64,000 nt of DNA from Isoetes taiwanensis. Lineage: Eukaryota; Streptophyta; Lycopodiopsida; Isoetales; Isoetaceae. Location of the stretch: positions 27,449,166 to 27,513,165 of the forward strand of contig JAJEKV010000003.1 in assembly GCA_021234155.1 (NCBI GenBank). Direction: 5' to 3'. Of the stretch, positions 23,431-34,032 are shown piece by piece. Made by a program: the position numbers and the translations under genes. The notes under the pieces were generated by a model, which was not told the DNA's origin, made no database searches, and saw only the letters and a list, made by a program, of their open reading frames with translations. Numbering within the stretch: position 1 is the first letter of the stretch; every line of letters begins with the position of its first letter.

Positions 23431-24429
23431 TTCCAAGTAAGCAAAACGTGAGGTGGCATGTTCTGCACCTTCGGATCCTCTCTTTTACGAATCAATGGCC
23501 GAGAAAATTAAAAAAAATGGCAAAAAATGGCACGGAGATGGAGAAGGTCGCCCTCCCTCCGTCGAGCCTTATTTTTTTGCTTTCAGCTCGTCCAATTCCT
23601 TCTTTCTTTCTGTGTCAATCCGCAAGTTACATTTCTTCCTCTCCTCATACTAACAGAGCCGAAGCGCCGAGATGAAAAACGTCACTAATAATGCCTTTTC
23701 GTTTCTTCCTTGTTCCGACCTTTTCTTTAACGCGGCATTGGTTTGGAGCCGAGAGTTGTTCTCGTCTCTGGATGTTCAAGGGCTGATCCTACATCATCAT
23801 CTTTTTGCAATAGCTGTAAAAGTTCCAAAACCTCCTTACCATAGTCTAAGCATTCCGGTATGTATCTATTCTTTTACATTTTCTCTTATGCATTTGAGCT
23901 TGGTTATTTAGGCATGCTAAACGTTAGTTACCATATCCGTGCTCAACAAATGATAGCGTTCTCTGAGATCTATTACGGTGGCGAGCTACGGATCTATTAC
24001 GGCCGTTGAGACTTCTACGCAAGCTAGACCAGCCATTGTCAATAATGCGATTATTCCCATGCTTTCTCACGATTGCGGTCTTAGTAAAATATCGGGGTGG
24101 GTTCGTGCACCCTGCTGTGGATTACTCTATACCTGTAGCTTTTGGCAAGGAAATGACAAATGCTCGCTTGTTCATGTTGTTTATTCATCTGGATTTATGT
24201 TGCATCTATCCTTGCGTTGGATGTCATCTGAATAATAACACTGGGAAAGTCTGTGCAGGCATGCAACAAAGGAAATGATGTGTATGAAATGCTTAGAAAT
24301 TCAGCCTGTTGCTGCCACATGTGCAACACCTTCATGTAATGCTTATAGCATGGCTAGTTACTTCTGTAACATCTGCAAATTCCTCGACAATGACAAACAT
24401 GGCTTGTTTTGGTTCCACGAGAAACCCCG
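23431..24429. other. No gene recognised
   Basis: Several plus-strand frames of 66-90 aa are present (for example 24006-24278), but none shows a family motif. It could hold exons of a gene I cannot identify. Confidence 0.3.
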
Positions 24430-24457
24430 CTATGATTGCGGATGATGACATTATATC

Positions 24458-24600
24458 CTGCCAGACTAAGAGTGCATTCTCTTGTAACCATTTCTTGAAA
24501 TAATTCCCAAGCTTCATCTGCTCTGTTCTCTTTGTAGAAGTCACTGAGTTGCGTTCATTGTTTGCAGAAGCCCCTTAGCATCATCTAATCGTTTCTGATG
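24458..24600 (-). pseudogene. PPR remnant, copy 1 (truncated)
   Basis: The minus strand shows the same helix as the other copies (EAWELFQEMVTRE-type), but the preceding part of the repeat is missing and frames are broken. It is part of the triplicated segment. Confidence 0.55.
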
Positions 24601-25107
24601 GCAAAGATCATCTAGCAAGACAAGGTACGAGATACCCCACTATATGTTTTGTGTTCTTCTTTTGTGCTACCCTGCAGCTATTTGACAGTCTCAATAACAT
24701 ATTCCACTCCAATAAAGCTTGATCTTGGATATCATAATGGCACACGTGGTTATCTGGTATTCCTAGTGTTACCTAATGCCTAGAGTTAGCAAAAGTTATC
24801 AAGTTTGCGGTTATCTAATGCCTAAAACGTTATCTGATATAGATTCGTCAATCAAGGGACGTAGAGATAGATCCATGCATTGTATAATAACAGGCAGTAA
24901 ATAGAGAATGTTTTGTTCTATGTTAGCTTAATTAAATGGGTCTTGTAACATACCTTTGCGTGGATCCAGCTTTGATGCGACAAGAGTATGCATCATTCCC
25001 ATATGATTTGCATACTAAATTACAAGGCCAGAAGCGCATCTGTATTGGAGCAGGAGTCTAGTGCTCTTACTTGTTTGTGGTACATGGAACATCGTCAATA
25101 TTATTTC

Positions 25108-25389
25108 CTAAGCTAAGCCTAACATAAGGACTAAGCCTCTGGACAGAGAAATATTAATAAGCAGTCTTTGAGCACTCTCAGTTGTGATTCCGATGATGAC
25201 ATGAGAAACGCCACCATGATTGCCCTTGATGACATTATATACTGCCAGACTAGGAGTGCATTTTCTTGTAACCATTTCTTGAAATAATTGCCAAGCTTCA
25301 TCTGCTCTGTTCTCTTTGTAGAAGTCACTAATAAGCATGGCATATACAGTTGCACTTGGGGGACAATTAGTTGCATTCATTGTTTGCAA
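25108..25389 (-). pseudogene. PPR motif remnant, copy 2
   Basis: Reads PPSATVYAMLISDFYKENRA then DEAWQLFQEMVTRKCTPSL. This is one complete 35-residue pentatricopeptide repeat plus the start of a second (P-type). PPR proteins bind organellar RNA through arrays of such repeats; here a single repeat is followed by non-PPR sequence and a stop. A lone unit of this kind cannot be a functional PPR protein. Confidence 0.75.
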
Positions 25390-25934
25390 AAGCCCCTTAG
25401 CATCATCTAATCATTTATGATGGCAAAGACCATCTAGCAAGACAAGGTACGAGATACTCCACCATATATTTGTTGTTCTTGTTTTGTGCTACCCTGCAGC
25501 TATCTGACAGTCTCAATAACATATTCCACTCCAATAAAGCTTGATCTTGGATATCATAATGGCACACGTGGTTATCTGGTATTCCTAGTGTTACCTAATG
25601 CCTAGAGTTAGCAAAAGTTATCAGAAGTTTGCAGAAGTTATCTAATGCCTAAAAAGTTATCTGATATAGATTCGTCAATCAAGGGACGTAGAGATAGATC
25701 CCTGCATTGTATAATAATAGGCAGTAAATAGAGAATGTTTTGTTCTATGTTAGCTTAATTAAATGGGTCTTGTAACATACCTTTGCGTGGATCCAGCTTT
25801 GATGCGACAAGAGTATGCATCATTCCCATATGATTTGCATACTAAATTACAAGGCCAGAAGCGCATCTGTATTGGAGCAGGAGTCTAGTGCTCTTACTTG
25901 TTTGTGGTACATGGAACATCGTCAATATTATTTC

Positions 25935-26204
25935 CTAAGCTAAGCCTAACATAAGGACTAAGCCTCTGGACAGAGAAATATTAATAAGCGATCTTTGAGC
26001 ACTCTCGGTTGTGATTCCGACGATGACATGAGAAACGCCACCATGATTGCCCTTGATGACATTATATCTTGCCCGGACTAGGAGTGCATTTTCTTGTAAC
26101 CATTTCTTGAAATAATTGCCAAGCTTCATCTGCTCTGTTCTCTTTGTAGAAGTCACTAATAAGCATGGCATATACAGTTGCACTTGGGGGACAATTAGTT
26201 GCAT
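25935..26204 (-). pseudogene. PPR motif remnant, copy 3
   Basis: Nearly identical to copy 2, but the annotated frame is shifted (the PPR frame continues in another phase), with small differences around 26070. It is part of the same tandem triplication. Confidence 0.7.
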
Positions 26205-26440
26205 TCATTGTTTGCAAAAGCCCCTTAGCATCATCTAATCATTTATGATGGCAAAGACCATCTAGCAAGACAAGGTAACGAGATACTCCACCATATATTT
26301 GCTGTTCTTGTTTTGTGCTACCCTGCAGCTATCTGACATTCCCAATAACATATTCCAGTCCAATAAAGCTTGATCTTGGATTTTATAACGTAAGGACTAT
26401 GCTTGCCCCTTTGGACAGAGTAATATTAATAAGCACTCTC

Positions 26441-27181
26441 AATTGTAGAATTTTAGCATTTTTGGCAGGCGTAATTCTATAGCCAATGTACACAAATCTA
26501 ATATGGAGTATGTAGGGATCGGGAATGAGGTTTTTGTACAACCTTACTCAAACTTGATCTTTACGGAAATTTGAAATTGACCGCACAATTCCGTTATCCG
26601 GGCCGGCTCGATCTCGGTCCATTAGCTTGGGCAATAATCAAATTACTCATCCGCCATCAAACACGAGCCATTTTACTAGGTTGTCTTATCTCTCGATTAA
26701 TACGAGAATAAGCTCGGTTTTGATAGTGTTGCGGGGGGTAGCAACACTTCCATCTTTATTTTACCTAGTGCTTTCGATTGTGGTTTCCTTTGGGAATATC
26801 ACAAACATATTTGCTTCAAGTATCTATATTTTAGAGCTAAGCCGTAACGTCATAAATTGGGTTTGAAACTAATCTGATTATTTGATACAGCTTGAGCATA
26901 AGAAATTTTTCCACCAGAATGGGTATGGGACATGACAATGTGGCAGCTTGCATGATGCATGTTGGGTTTTTGGCAAGATGTATCAGCGAAATGTTAGTAA
27001 TTCAGTTCAATTCCTGATTGAATAGTCTATGTGCATCCTTACTTGACCGCACTGCACAAATACCATATTTATAAAATTCAATGGACCACATTTGCTGTAC
27101 ATGCCTATGACTATGTTGCTCTGTTCTAAGAAGACGCTTAAGTTGCCCTTTCTAAAGTTGCTCATTCTATCTCTTTCTTAG
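26441..27181. other. No gene recognised
   Basis: Short frames only. The plus frame at 26627-26866 is Ser/Thr/Ile-rich with no motif. The right end forms the intron-like sequence before the WD40 remnant. Confidence 0.35.
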
Positions 27182-27445
27182 GTGTTCATGGCTTCAGCAG
27201 ATAAAACTGCTAAAGCTTGGGACATATCAGATACCAGCTAGTTGGTTGCATGTGGCTGAAAGATTATTCGATCTCAATTTCTTTGAATGGCCAAATAAAC
27301 TTTTGATCAACCGAAAATGCCGCAACCCCACAAAGGGTGCTTTCTGGACACATGAAGATCACTGCAATAGCATTGGCATTGACAGATCATGGCACTGACA
27401 TTTATTCTGGCAGCTATGATGGAGTAATAATAGGGCTTCCTTTGT
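27182..27445 (+). pseudogene. WD40 fragment resembling actin-interacting protein 1
   Basis: After a TTTCTTAG acceptor the sequence reads VFMASADKTAKAWDIS. Across frameshifts it continues as SISISLNGQINF, then ENAATPQRVLSGHMKITA, and DIYSGSYDGVI before breaking off. The order SADKTAK.WDI / ISLNGQ / GH.K.ITA / YSGSYDG matches the mid-part of plant AIP1, a WD40 protein that acts with cofilin to disassemble actin filaments. Stops and frame changes between the blocks, plus the absence of the other WD repeats, mark it as a pseudogene. Confidence 0.7.
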
Positions 27446-27869
27446 CAGTATGAGATGAAATAATTGAAAAACATTACTTTTTTGCTTGCTGTTGGATCTG
27501 AACTGTTGACATGTGGACTCAACAAGGTAATGTAAATGGAATTACTATTAATTTTGATGGTTTAACATGTGTATTTATGTTAAATAGTTTGCATGGGATT
27601 AATCAACAGTTTCAAAGAGCAGCTTTGGTTTGTGAAAAATTTGGATGCAATTGATCTTGCAGAGCCTTGCAAAGACCGTGATTGGAAGACATGAAACCAA
27701 GCAAGGTAAAGAATTACTGGAACATCAATCCCTTCAAAGAAAGTATTGCATGCCAAGCAAATGACCATTTGCCAAATACTTCTAATTCCTGAAAACTCAT
27801 TTGATGCTCAAATCATACGCCCCAATTCCTCTCAAAAACATGCGGATGTTTTGTTAGATGTATCGATTA

Positions 27870-27975
27870 CTTAATTAGCATGTCAGTTTACTTAGATGAC
27901 TATGTAGATTGGTAAATACCATCTTAATTAGCATGTCAGTTTACTTAGATGACTGTGTAGATTGGTAAATACCAT
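27870..27975 (+). repeat. 53-bp tandem duplication
   Basis: CTTAATTAGCATGTCAG... to ...AAATACCAT occurs at 27870-27922 and again at 27923-27975, with a single base difference. No gene lies here. Confidence 0.9.
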
Positions 27976-28198
27976 TGTTACAACAAATGCATCCTGCCAA
28001 ATTCCACAACTCAATATACCACAACTTAATATTATCTATCACTAAAAATAATGCCGCCAAACTTAAATGCCTAATAAATTTGACCTAACCAGAGTGTTTT
28101 TGTGTGCACAACAACCATAAAAGTTTAAAAAAGGAAAAAAAGGGACTTTATTACATTGCATAACTAGACCACAGCCCTTGGCGTGCCTTTTTGCTAGT

Positions 28199-28270
28199 TT
28201 TTTTTTTTAGCACACCAGCCCTACCGGGCCTACAGCCTTTCTTGAAATTCTAGCCTATCCACGTTGCATG
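28199..28270 (-). repeat. Dispersed repeat with poly(T) border, copy 2
   Basis: A T run, then TAGCACACCAGCCCTAC and ATTCTAGCCTATCCACGT, parallel to the copy at 23351. Confidence 0.5.
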
Positions 28271-30489
28271 TCCACGTCAGTATTTATGACATGGAGATGA
28301 CATGTTATATTCTAAACCGTTCGATTTTAATCCTAGGGTTTTTCGACCGTTTGATGACGGCATATTGCACAGAATATGCCGCCTACAGAAATCCAAGCCG
28401 CAGGTGCAAAGTCCACCAGGGGTCAAATTGACCCCATAAAATAGGGGCACAAAAATGCCCCTAAACCATTGTGCAGAAACGTGACCATCCCTTAGTTCAA
28501 TCGTGATTTAAAATTACAAACGTAAATTACAAACGGCCTATTAGAAGGGAGGGCAACGGAACCGATTCCCCGCCGCCAGATTCGGCAAACATCAAAGTAG
28601 CTCACGGTCCGCCGCCTCATCGAATTCGCACGGCCGCTACTTATCAGGGCCTGCTATAAACGTGAGCATGAAACATGAAATGCTTATAACAAGAAACGTG
28701 ACCATTTGTGACAACACACAACCGCTCTTTGTGAGCACAAAACCGCCATTAATTTATCATAACAAGAGCATTGCTGATATGCTTATAACAGAAGACGTGA
28801 GTATGAAGCATCAAATGCTTATAACAGAAAGACTTGTTACAGCACCAAACTGCCCTTTTTCCAGCAATCATCAATTTAGCTCTGTGAAAACAGAGCCAGC
28901 AGGAATCTTGGCTCCACAGAAGCCTGTGAAGATTGAAGAGAAAGAGCAATGCAACACCGACAACACAAAAGGAGACACAAGAATTTAACAAATGTAAACT
29001 TCCCTATTCCAGGGTCTGGGCCCCCAAGTTCTGCCCGAAATTTCTAAGCCTGTACAATTCTCTCAGGCCGCAAACATCTCCATTCCAGAGAATCCGGTGC
29101 CCACAGGAAGACCCTGCTGAAGAAATCCGGCGCACAACCAAAAGCCGATAATATGAATGGCGGATTCGCAAGACCTCCGGGACGACACCTGCACGAGCCG
29201 AATTTAGAAAGAAGTATGGCTGTGTGCCAGGTGCCTAATCCATCACGCGCTTCTACCTGCGGCTTCACCTCTAACAAAAAACCCTATACTGTTTCTTCCT
29301 AAAACCGCCCTGCCAGCGTCATCTTTCTACGTATAATAATACGAATACCTCAGAAAACAACTCAAAATCATATGTTATAAATATACGGAAGTTGATCGTG
29401 CACACATTATTCAAGAGATACGACAGGTTAGATTCTCGGTCTTTCCCAGGCATCTCTCGCTCAGGTCTATTGTCATGCCCATACAAAAAAGTGCTCGTGT
29501 TCTGTCTAAAATGCATTCCCCTTTATCTGCCGTCTCAGGGACTGCTGGATTTCCATGTATCATTCTTATTTTGAAACTTCATTTTGCAGCCATGATTCTT
29601 TCCGTGATTCTTCCTCCCTACGTCAACATTCCTTGTTCATTTTTTCTGTGTCTTTCGGTGGTCGGGCAAAGGAAAACAGTTCTATTTCTTGTTGTCCCAA
29701 GTTCTTCTACCTAGACCTTCCAGCCGTCATGTTTCCCAGTTTGGCAAAGGCTTTCTTGGCAGTTGATTTTGAAGTCTTCCAAACACGAGGTTTGCACCAT
29801 CATTACATGCCTATCTTCCAAACACTTCGGCAGAGGGTAGACAATAACGTATTTGATTCTTGTTTTTGGTATTGTGGGTCTGCACAGGTGCCCATGATTC
29901 CGAGGACCATGCAACAATGTCTATCTTTGTTGAACAGAAATCCCAGCATTGTTGAATAACGTCACTGGAAACATCTTCTACAGATAGTGGATCAATTAGC
30001 AATCTTCATCGGCAAATAATCCACAGTAGAACCAAAGACCTGGCCTTGTTTTCCCAACTGTTCCATAGATTCTGGCAGTTCTTAGATGCATGATCTGAGA
30101 TCATTAAGTTCTATATGAACCACGGTTCCTCAAGAATTGCACTTTTAAAGGGATCCCGACCCGTCAGAAACTTTGGTATCCTGCATTTTAGACATTTCGC
30201 TCAGAAACCATTTCTGCTGTCTCTCAGAGATGCCATTGTTATAACGCTTTTGCCAGGGCCATGGGCTGCATGTCATGCTGGTAGGCATTTGGAATGCTGG
30301 AACAATATGTGGGGTCTTTCTCAGCTATTGGAGCTTTATGCTCAGCAAATATTTTTCTTGTGGTGTTATCTCAAGATCTAAACGGTAAGATTTTTGTTTT
30401 CTACACATATAGTGATAGTGCATGTCAGAGGTAGTGGATTATATAAGAGATCAGCGTTGGTGAAACTTTCAAATTACATAAGATAGCTA
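28271..30489. other. No gene recognised; short internal repeats at 28660-28830
   Basis: A motif of the form ATGCTTATAACAGAA/GACGTGA recurs near 28680, 28780 and 28810. Frames such as 28662-28988 and 29555-29959 carry no family motif. Upstream exons of the malectin-like remnant could lie here but were not identified. Confidence 0.35.
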
Positions 30490-31032
30490 GATGCTCAAAC
30501 CATTTTAGACTATCTGATGGTCCTGAAAACTGCTATAATATCTCAGTGCCTAACGGACACTATCTGCTAAGTTTTTTCCTTTCATATGGAGATGCTGACA
30601 ATTCCAATCAAGAGCCACAATTTGATGTTTCTTTGGAAGGGACATTTGTTTATTCCCTGGCGTGAGTACAGACATTGGCCTTGCATATGCTGTTGACGAT
30701 GGTAGTGCCACTGCTTGCTTCCATAGTTCAGGTCATGGGAATCCCTCGGTTGGTTCAATTGAAATCCTGCAGATACCTGATCATGCATATCAGCTTGGTG
30801 ACCACATTGATCATTACATAAAAAGATCATGAGAGTTGATTGTGGATCTAACGTGACTGGATTTTGCTCATATTCTTATCAATCGACATCCTCAACCAGC
30901 ATAGGGGAAGAGCTTTCCTATACCTTTCAGGTTGAACCAAATGGAAATTATTCTATTTGGCTGCACTTTGCAGAAATAGCGGAGGATGTTGTTGCAGAGG
31001 AGCAACGGGTATTTAAGGTTTTCTACAACTGA
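30490..31032 (+). pseudogene. Malectin-like receptor ectodomain fragment
   Basis: Plus-strand blocks read LSDGPENCYNISVPNGHYLL, QEPQFDVSLEGTFVYSLA, DDGSATACFHSSGHGNPS then VGSIEILQI, and finally VEPNGNYSIWLHFAEIAED with EEQRVFKV. These follow the order of the plant malectin-like domain, the cell-wall sugar-sensing ectodomain of some receptor-like kinases and related membrane proteins. Frames change between blocks (near 30660 and 30830), a stop follows YSLA, and a stop follows VFYN. No signal peptide, transmembrane or kinase segment was found. It is best read as a pseudogene. Confidence 0.75.
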
Positions 31033-32687
31033 GTTCGGCTCCCTTTTGCAGTTGTTAAACAACCTAGGAAATGCTTTCTAGGTTCTGATTGATAGAATCC
31101 TAGAACATGGGAAAAAAAATACAGACAAAAGGCTGCATATATGGCTCAGGAAAACGACCAAGCATTTCGTGACCGTCTAGAAGAGTCCCTATAGTGGTCT
31201 GTCTAGAGCACCAGCCAAGGTATTAATACTCCTAAGGATTCGTTTAACATGCATCTTTGACATGTGCAGGTGAGCAAGTACAGATGTGTAGAGGAGGGAA
31301 AGTGCCTGCACTGCTTTATGAAAGGCCTGCAATAACCTTTTCATGTTTAGAGCTTGCATACATTCAACATTTGTTAGCACACAAGTACATAAAGTGCCAA
31401 TTCTGGTGCCAATTCTTGCACGGCCTGAATGCAAGCAAAGGTATGCAATCTCAAATATTTTTCTATTTTCTTTAAACAGAAGGTCATATTTCAATTGATA
31501 CGCAGGTCAGAAATGTGATTACCAGGCTGATACATAGGCTTGTGTATCAGACTTTATCATCACTCTTTACCTAATATCCTAAAACGTAGTGATTCATCTC
31601 CAGAGTAATTGCATGTCTTAGATTTCTACTCCAGGTTCAAGGTCTGAATAGAAAAATAATTTGATATCTTAGAATGTAGTGATTCATCTCTAGAGTAGAA
31701 TTGAGCAAGAGGTTTGTTATGATAGCAAGTAACCACTAGATCATGGTTATCTTTTACTCTTTTTAAATGAACTCGTTTCAATTTTCACGTTGTCTCCTTG
31801 ATCTTAAATTCTCCTTGACTTTACTTTGTTCTTCTGATAGGTTTTTTAACTATCTTAGAAGCTTGCTTCACCTTTTGACCTCACATTTATGCTATCAAAA
31901 CCTTTTATTGCTTATGGTTCTTTAGAATGTTGCAATACATGCCCCTTTATCAATTCATAAATCTATCGTGCTTGCTGTGCTAACAATAGGTAGTTGCATT
32001 TCTCCCATATTCTATCTTTATTTTTAACTTCAGCAAAAGACTTAGGCAATGCAAAGCAAGAGATGTTGATATATCGGACTCCCTGTAGAGGAACAAGGCT
32101 GCAAACATTGAAAAACTATTGATTTCTGGTTTTATCTGTGCACAAACATATAGAGATAAAACAATATAGTGTTTTCCATTATAAGTTTCAATGGCATGCT
32201 ACTGTCCTTTTATACTACTTGGCAAAGTGCGGAGGTCAGTTCAGGGTGTCATGTATTGATCTGTCTTCTGGTTTTATTTGTGATTTGCTTGGTGAGCCGC
32301 ACAAACATAGAAAGGTACAACAAGATGTGTTTTCTATTATAAGCCGCACAAACATAAACAGATTTTCTTTTCCATTATAAATTCAATGGCATACTATTAA
32401 AGCTCCAAGGTTTTATAGTGCTTATCCAAATTTTAGAACTTTCTTATGAAGTATATGTAGAATTATTAAACAATAAGGATTTGAGAACTCCAAATAGTAA
32501 AGGGGATGTCAATGTTCAACTACTTTTCTTTGCGACACAGACAAAACGAGACCAAAATTTGTTGCTGGAAATGAATGGAAAATGATGGCGTGTATGGTTC
32601 TAATGCCAGTGTTCCTATTTTTTGCAGAGTTTAAGCACGACTTTCCTAATCTATTCTTAGTATAACAAGCGGAGATATTGAGGGATG
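31033..32687. other. No gene; diffuse short repeats
   Basis: AAACGTAGTGATTCATCTC-type sequence recurs at about 31585 and 31675. A block with CACAAACATA...TTTTCCATTATAA and TTCAATGGCAT recurs around 32140-32210 and 32350-32395. No coding motif was recognised. Confidence 0.4.
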
Positions 32688-32721
32688 AGGAATTTGTGCT
32701 TTTTTCATCGTCGTTCTCTCC

Positions 32722-34032
32722 ATGAGAGTTAACTTGGCCAAGACAAGGGTGCTGCTGGTCCCATCATCCCGGCACCCACGCCTTCCCTCATTCACTTACC
32801 AGGGGCAGGTAGTGGAGGTGGCTTATTCTTATAAGTATTTGGGCATTGAGTTTTCTACTACCACACACGGGATGCATCCATCGTTACGGTCACCGCAGCC
32901 GGAAAGCCCTCAGATGCAATGCAAAAAACAAATCACAAGGCGTAGTCAGATGCATGGGGTCACCAGGCACACTTGTTGAGGGGCCTTGGTTGAACCGGGT
33001 CCTCCTCTATGGGGGCGAAGTGTGGGGGCCGGTGATATCCCTCACCACTTGGAAGCGATCTAGAGCGGTCTACGAAGGCTTTCTTGGCCGGGCACCGGGA
33101 GTGAAATCCACGGCCCCATATCGGATCTTGCTCCGAGAGACGACTTCCTTCCATTACAGAGGGTCTTTGGAACGTCACATTATTTACTTCGGAAGGTGGT
33201 GGCTATGGATGAAGCCCGGCTGCCCAACCTTGCTTTGGCGGTGGCGATGGGCCCATGGCGACTCAAAGCTTCTTTGGAAAGACAAGCAAGCCCAGTGGTT
33301 TCGCTATGGAATGTGCAGCACACGATGTGGACCGGTGCATACACCGGAAGGAACGCTGGCCGCCTTGAAGCACTACTTGGATGCTTGCTTCATGGCCAAG
33401 CTTTGGGATCTGAGAGGGCACGTCACATGTCAAGGTGGCAAACTATCGACAATGCGAAGTTAATCCCATGTTCACGAGGGGCCACACCACTCACCGCACA
33501 CCCATCTACCCATGAAAAGCGCCAGGTGATTGCTTCCATTCAAGACAGTGCACACCACCTCCGCATTGAGGCGGGGAGATGGATTCGGGGAGCAGCGTGA
33601 GGACAGAGTCCGCATGCCTTTGTCAGTGGCCATTGAGGATGAAAGTCACGCCCTCCAGGCTGTCGGTGTCAGACGAGCATATCCGGGCTCGGTATGCTCG
33701 GTTAGTTGTGCCCCATCAGGCCTTGCATGAGCTACTGAGCACGGCCTCTGTAGGCTTGTTGGGATCGTACCTCCGGGAGGTAATAGAAACGCGGACTCAG
33801 TTATGCCCCCCTATCCGACATTAACCTCAGCTGTACTTGTGATTATGTATATAACTGTGTAGTATGTCAGCATCCTTATTGCTACTAAGGTTTTTCCCCC
33901 GAAAACCCTTCGGGGCGGGGGTTTTTTAATCCTGGTAGTAATACGCCTGCTGCTCTCTCTTTGTACTTGGGTCCCATAGGCCAGTTGGTCTCCGTGGACG
34001 ATAAAATCATATTCTATTCTATTCTATTCTCT
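32722..34032 (+). mobile_element. 5'-truncated LINE (non-LTR retrotransposon)
   Basis: Begins inside reverse transcriptase: VNLAKTRVLLV and SYKYLGIEF are the late RT/thumb signature of LINEs. It continues in other frames with LLYGGEVWG, APYRILLRETTSF and a Trp-rich C-terminal part to about 33830, so at least two frameshifts are present. The 3' UTR has a G/C-rich stem (ACCCTTCGGGGCGGGGGTTTT region, 33905-33928) and ends in a (TTCTA)n tail at 34010-34032. The catalytic YxDD region lies upstream of the truncation. A block AGGAATTTGTGCT with a diverged TTCTCTC end occurs at 32688 and again at 34067, possibly a target duplication. Non-functional. Confidence 0.85.

Larger units (their letters stand above)
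24430..26400 (-). repeat. Triplicated segment of about 0.8 kb carrying a PPR remnant
   Basis: Landmarks recur three times: CAGACTAAGAGTGCA-type at about 24460, 25245 and 26078, and CAATAACATATTCCA at about 24694, 25519 and 26344. Copies 2 and 3 are nearly identical over 800 bp. Copy 1 is shorter and more diverged at its left edge. The arrangement is head-to-tail. Confidence 0.85.

Noticed and set aside
23978-24278. Small plus-strand gene with overlapping 85- and 90-aa frames
   Set aside because: No motif, no splice context, and two overlapping frames of equal length.
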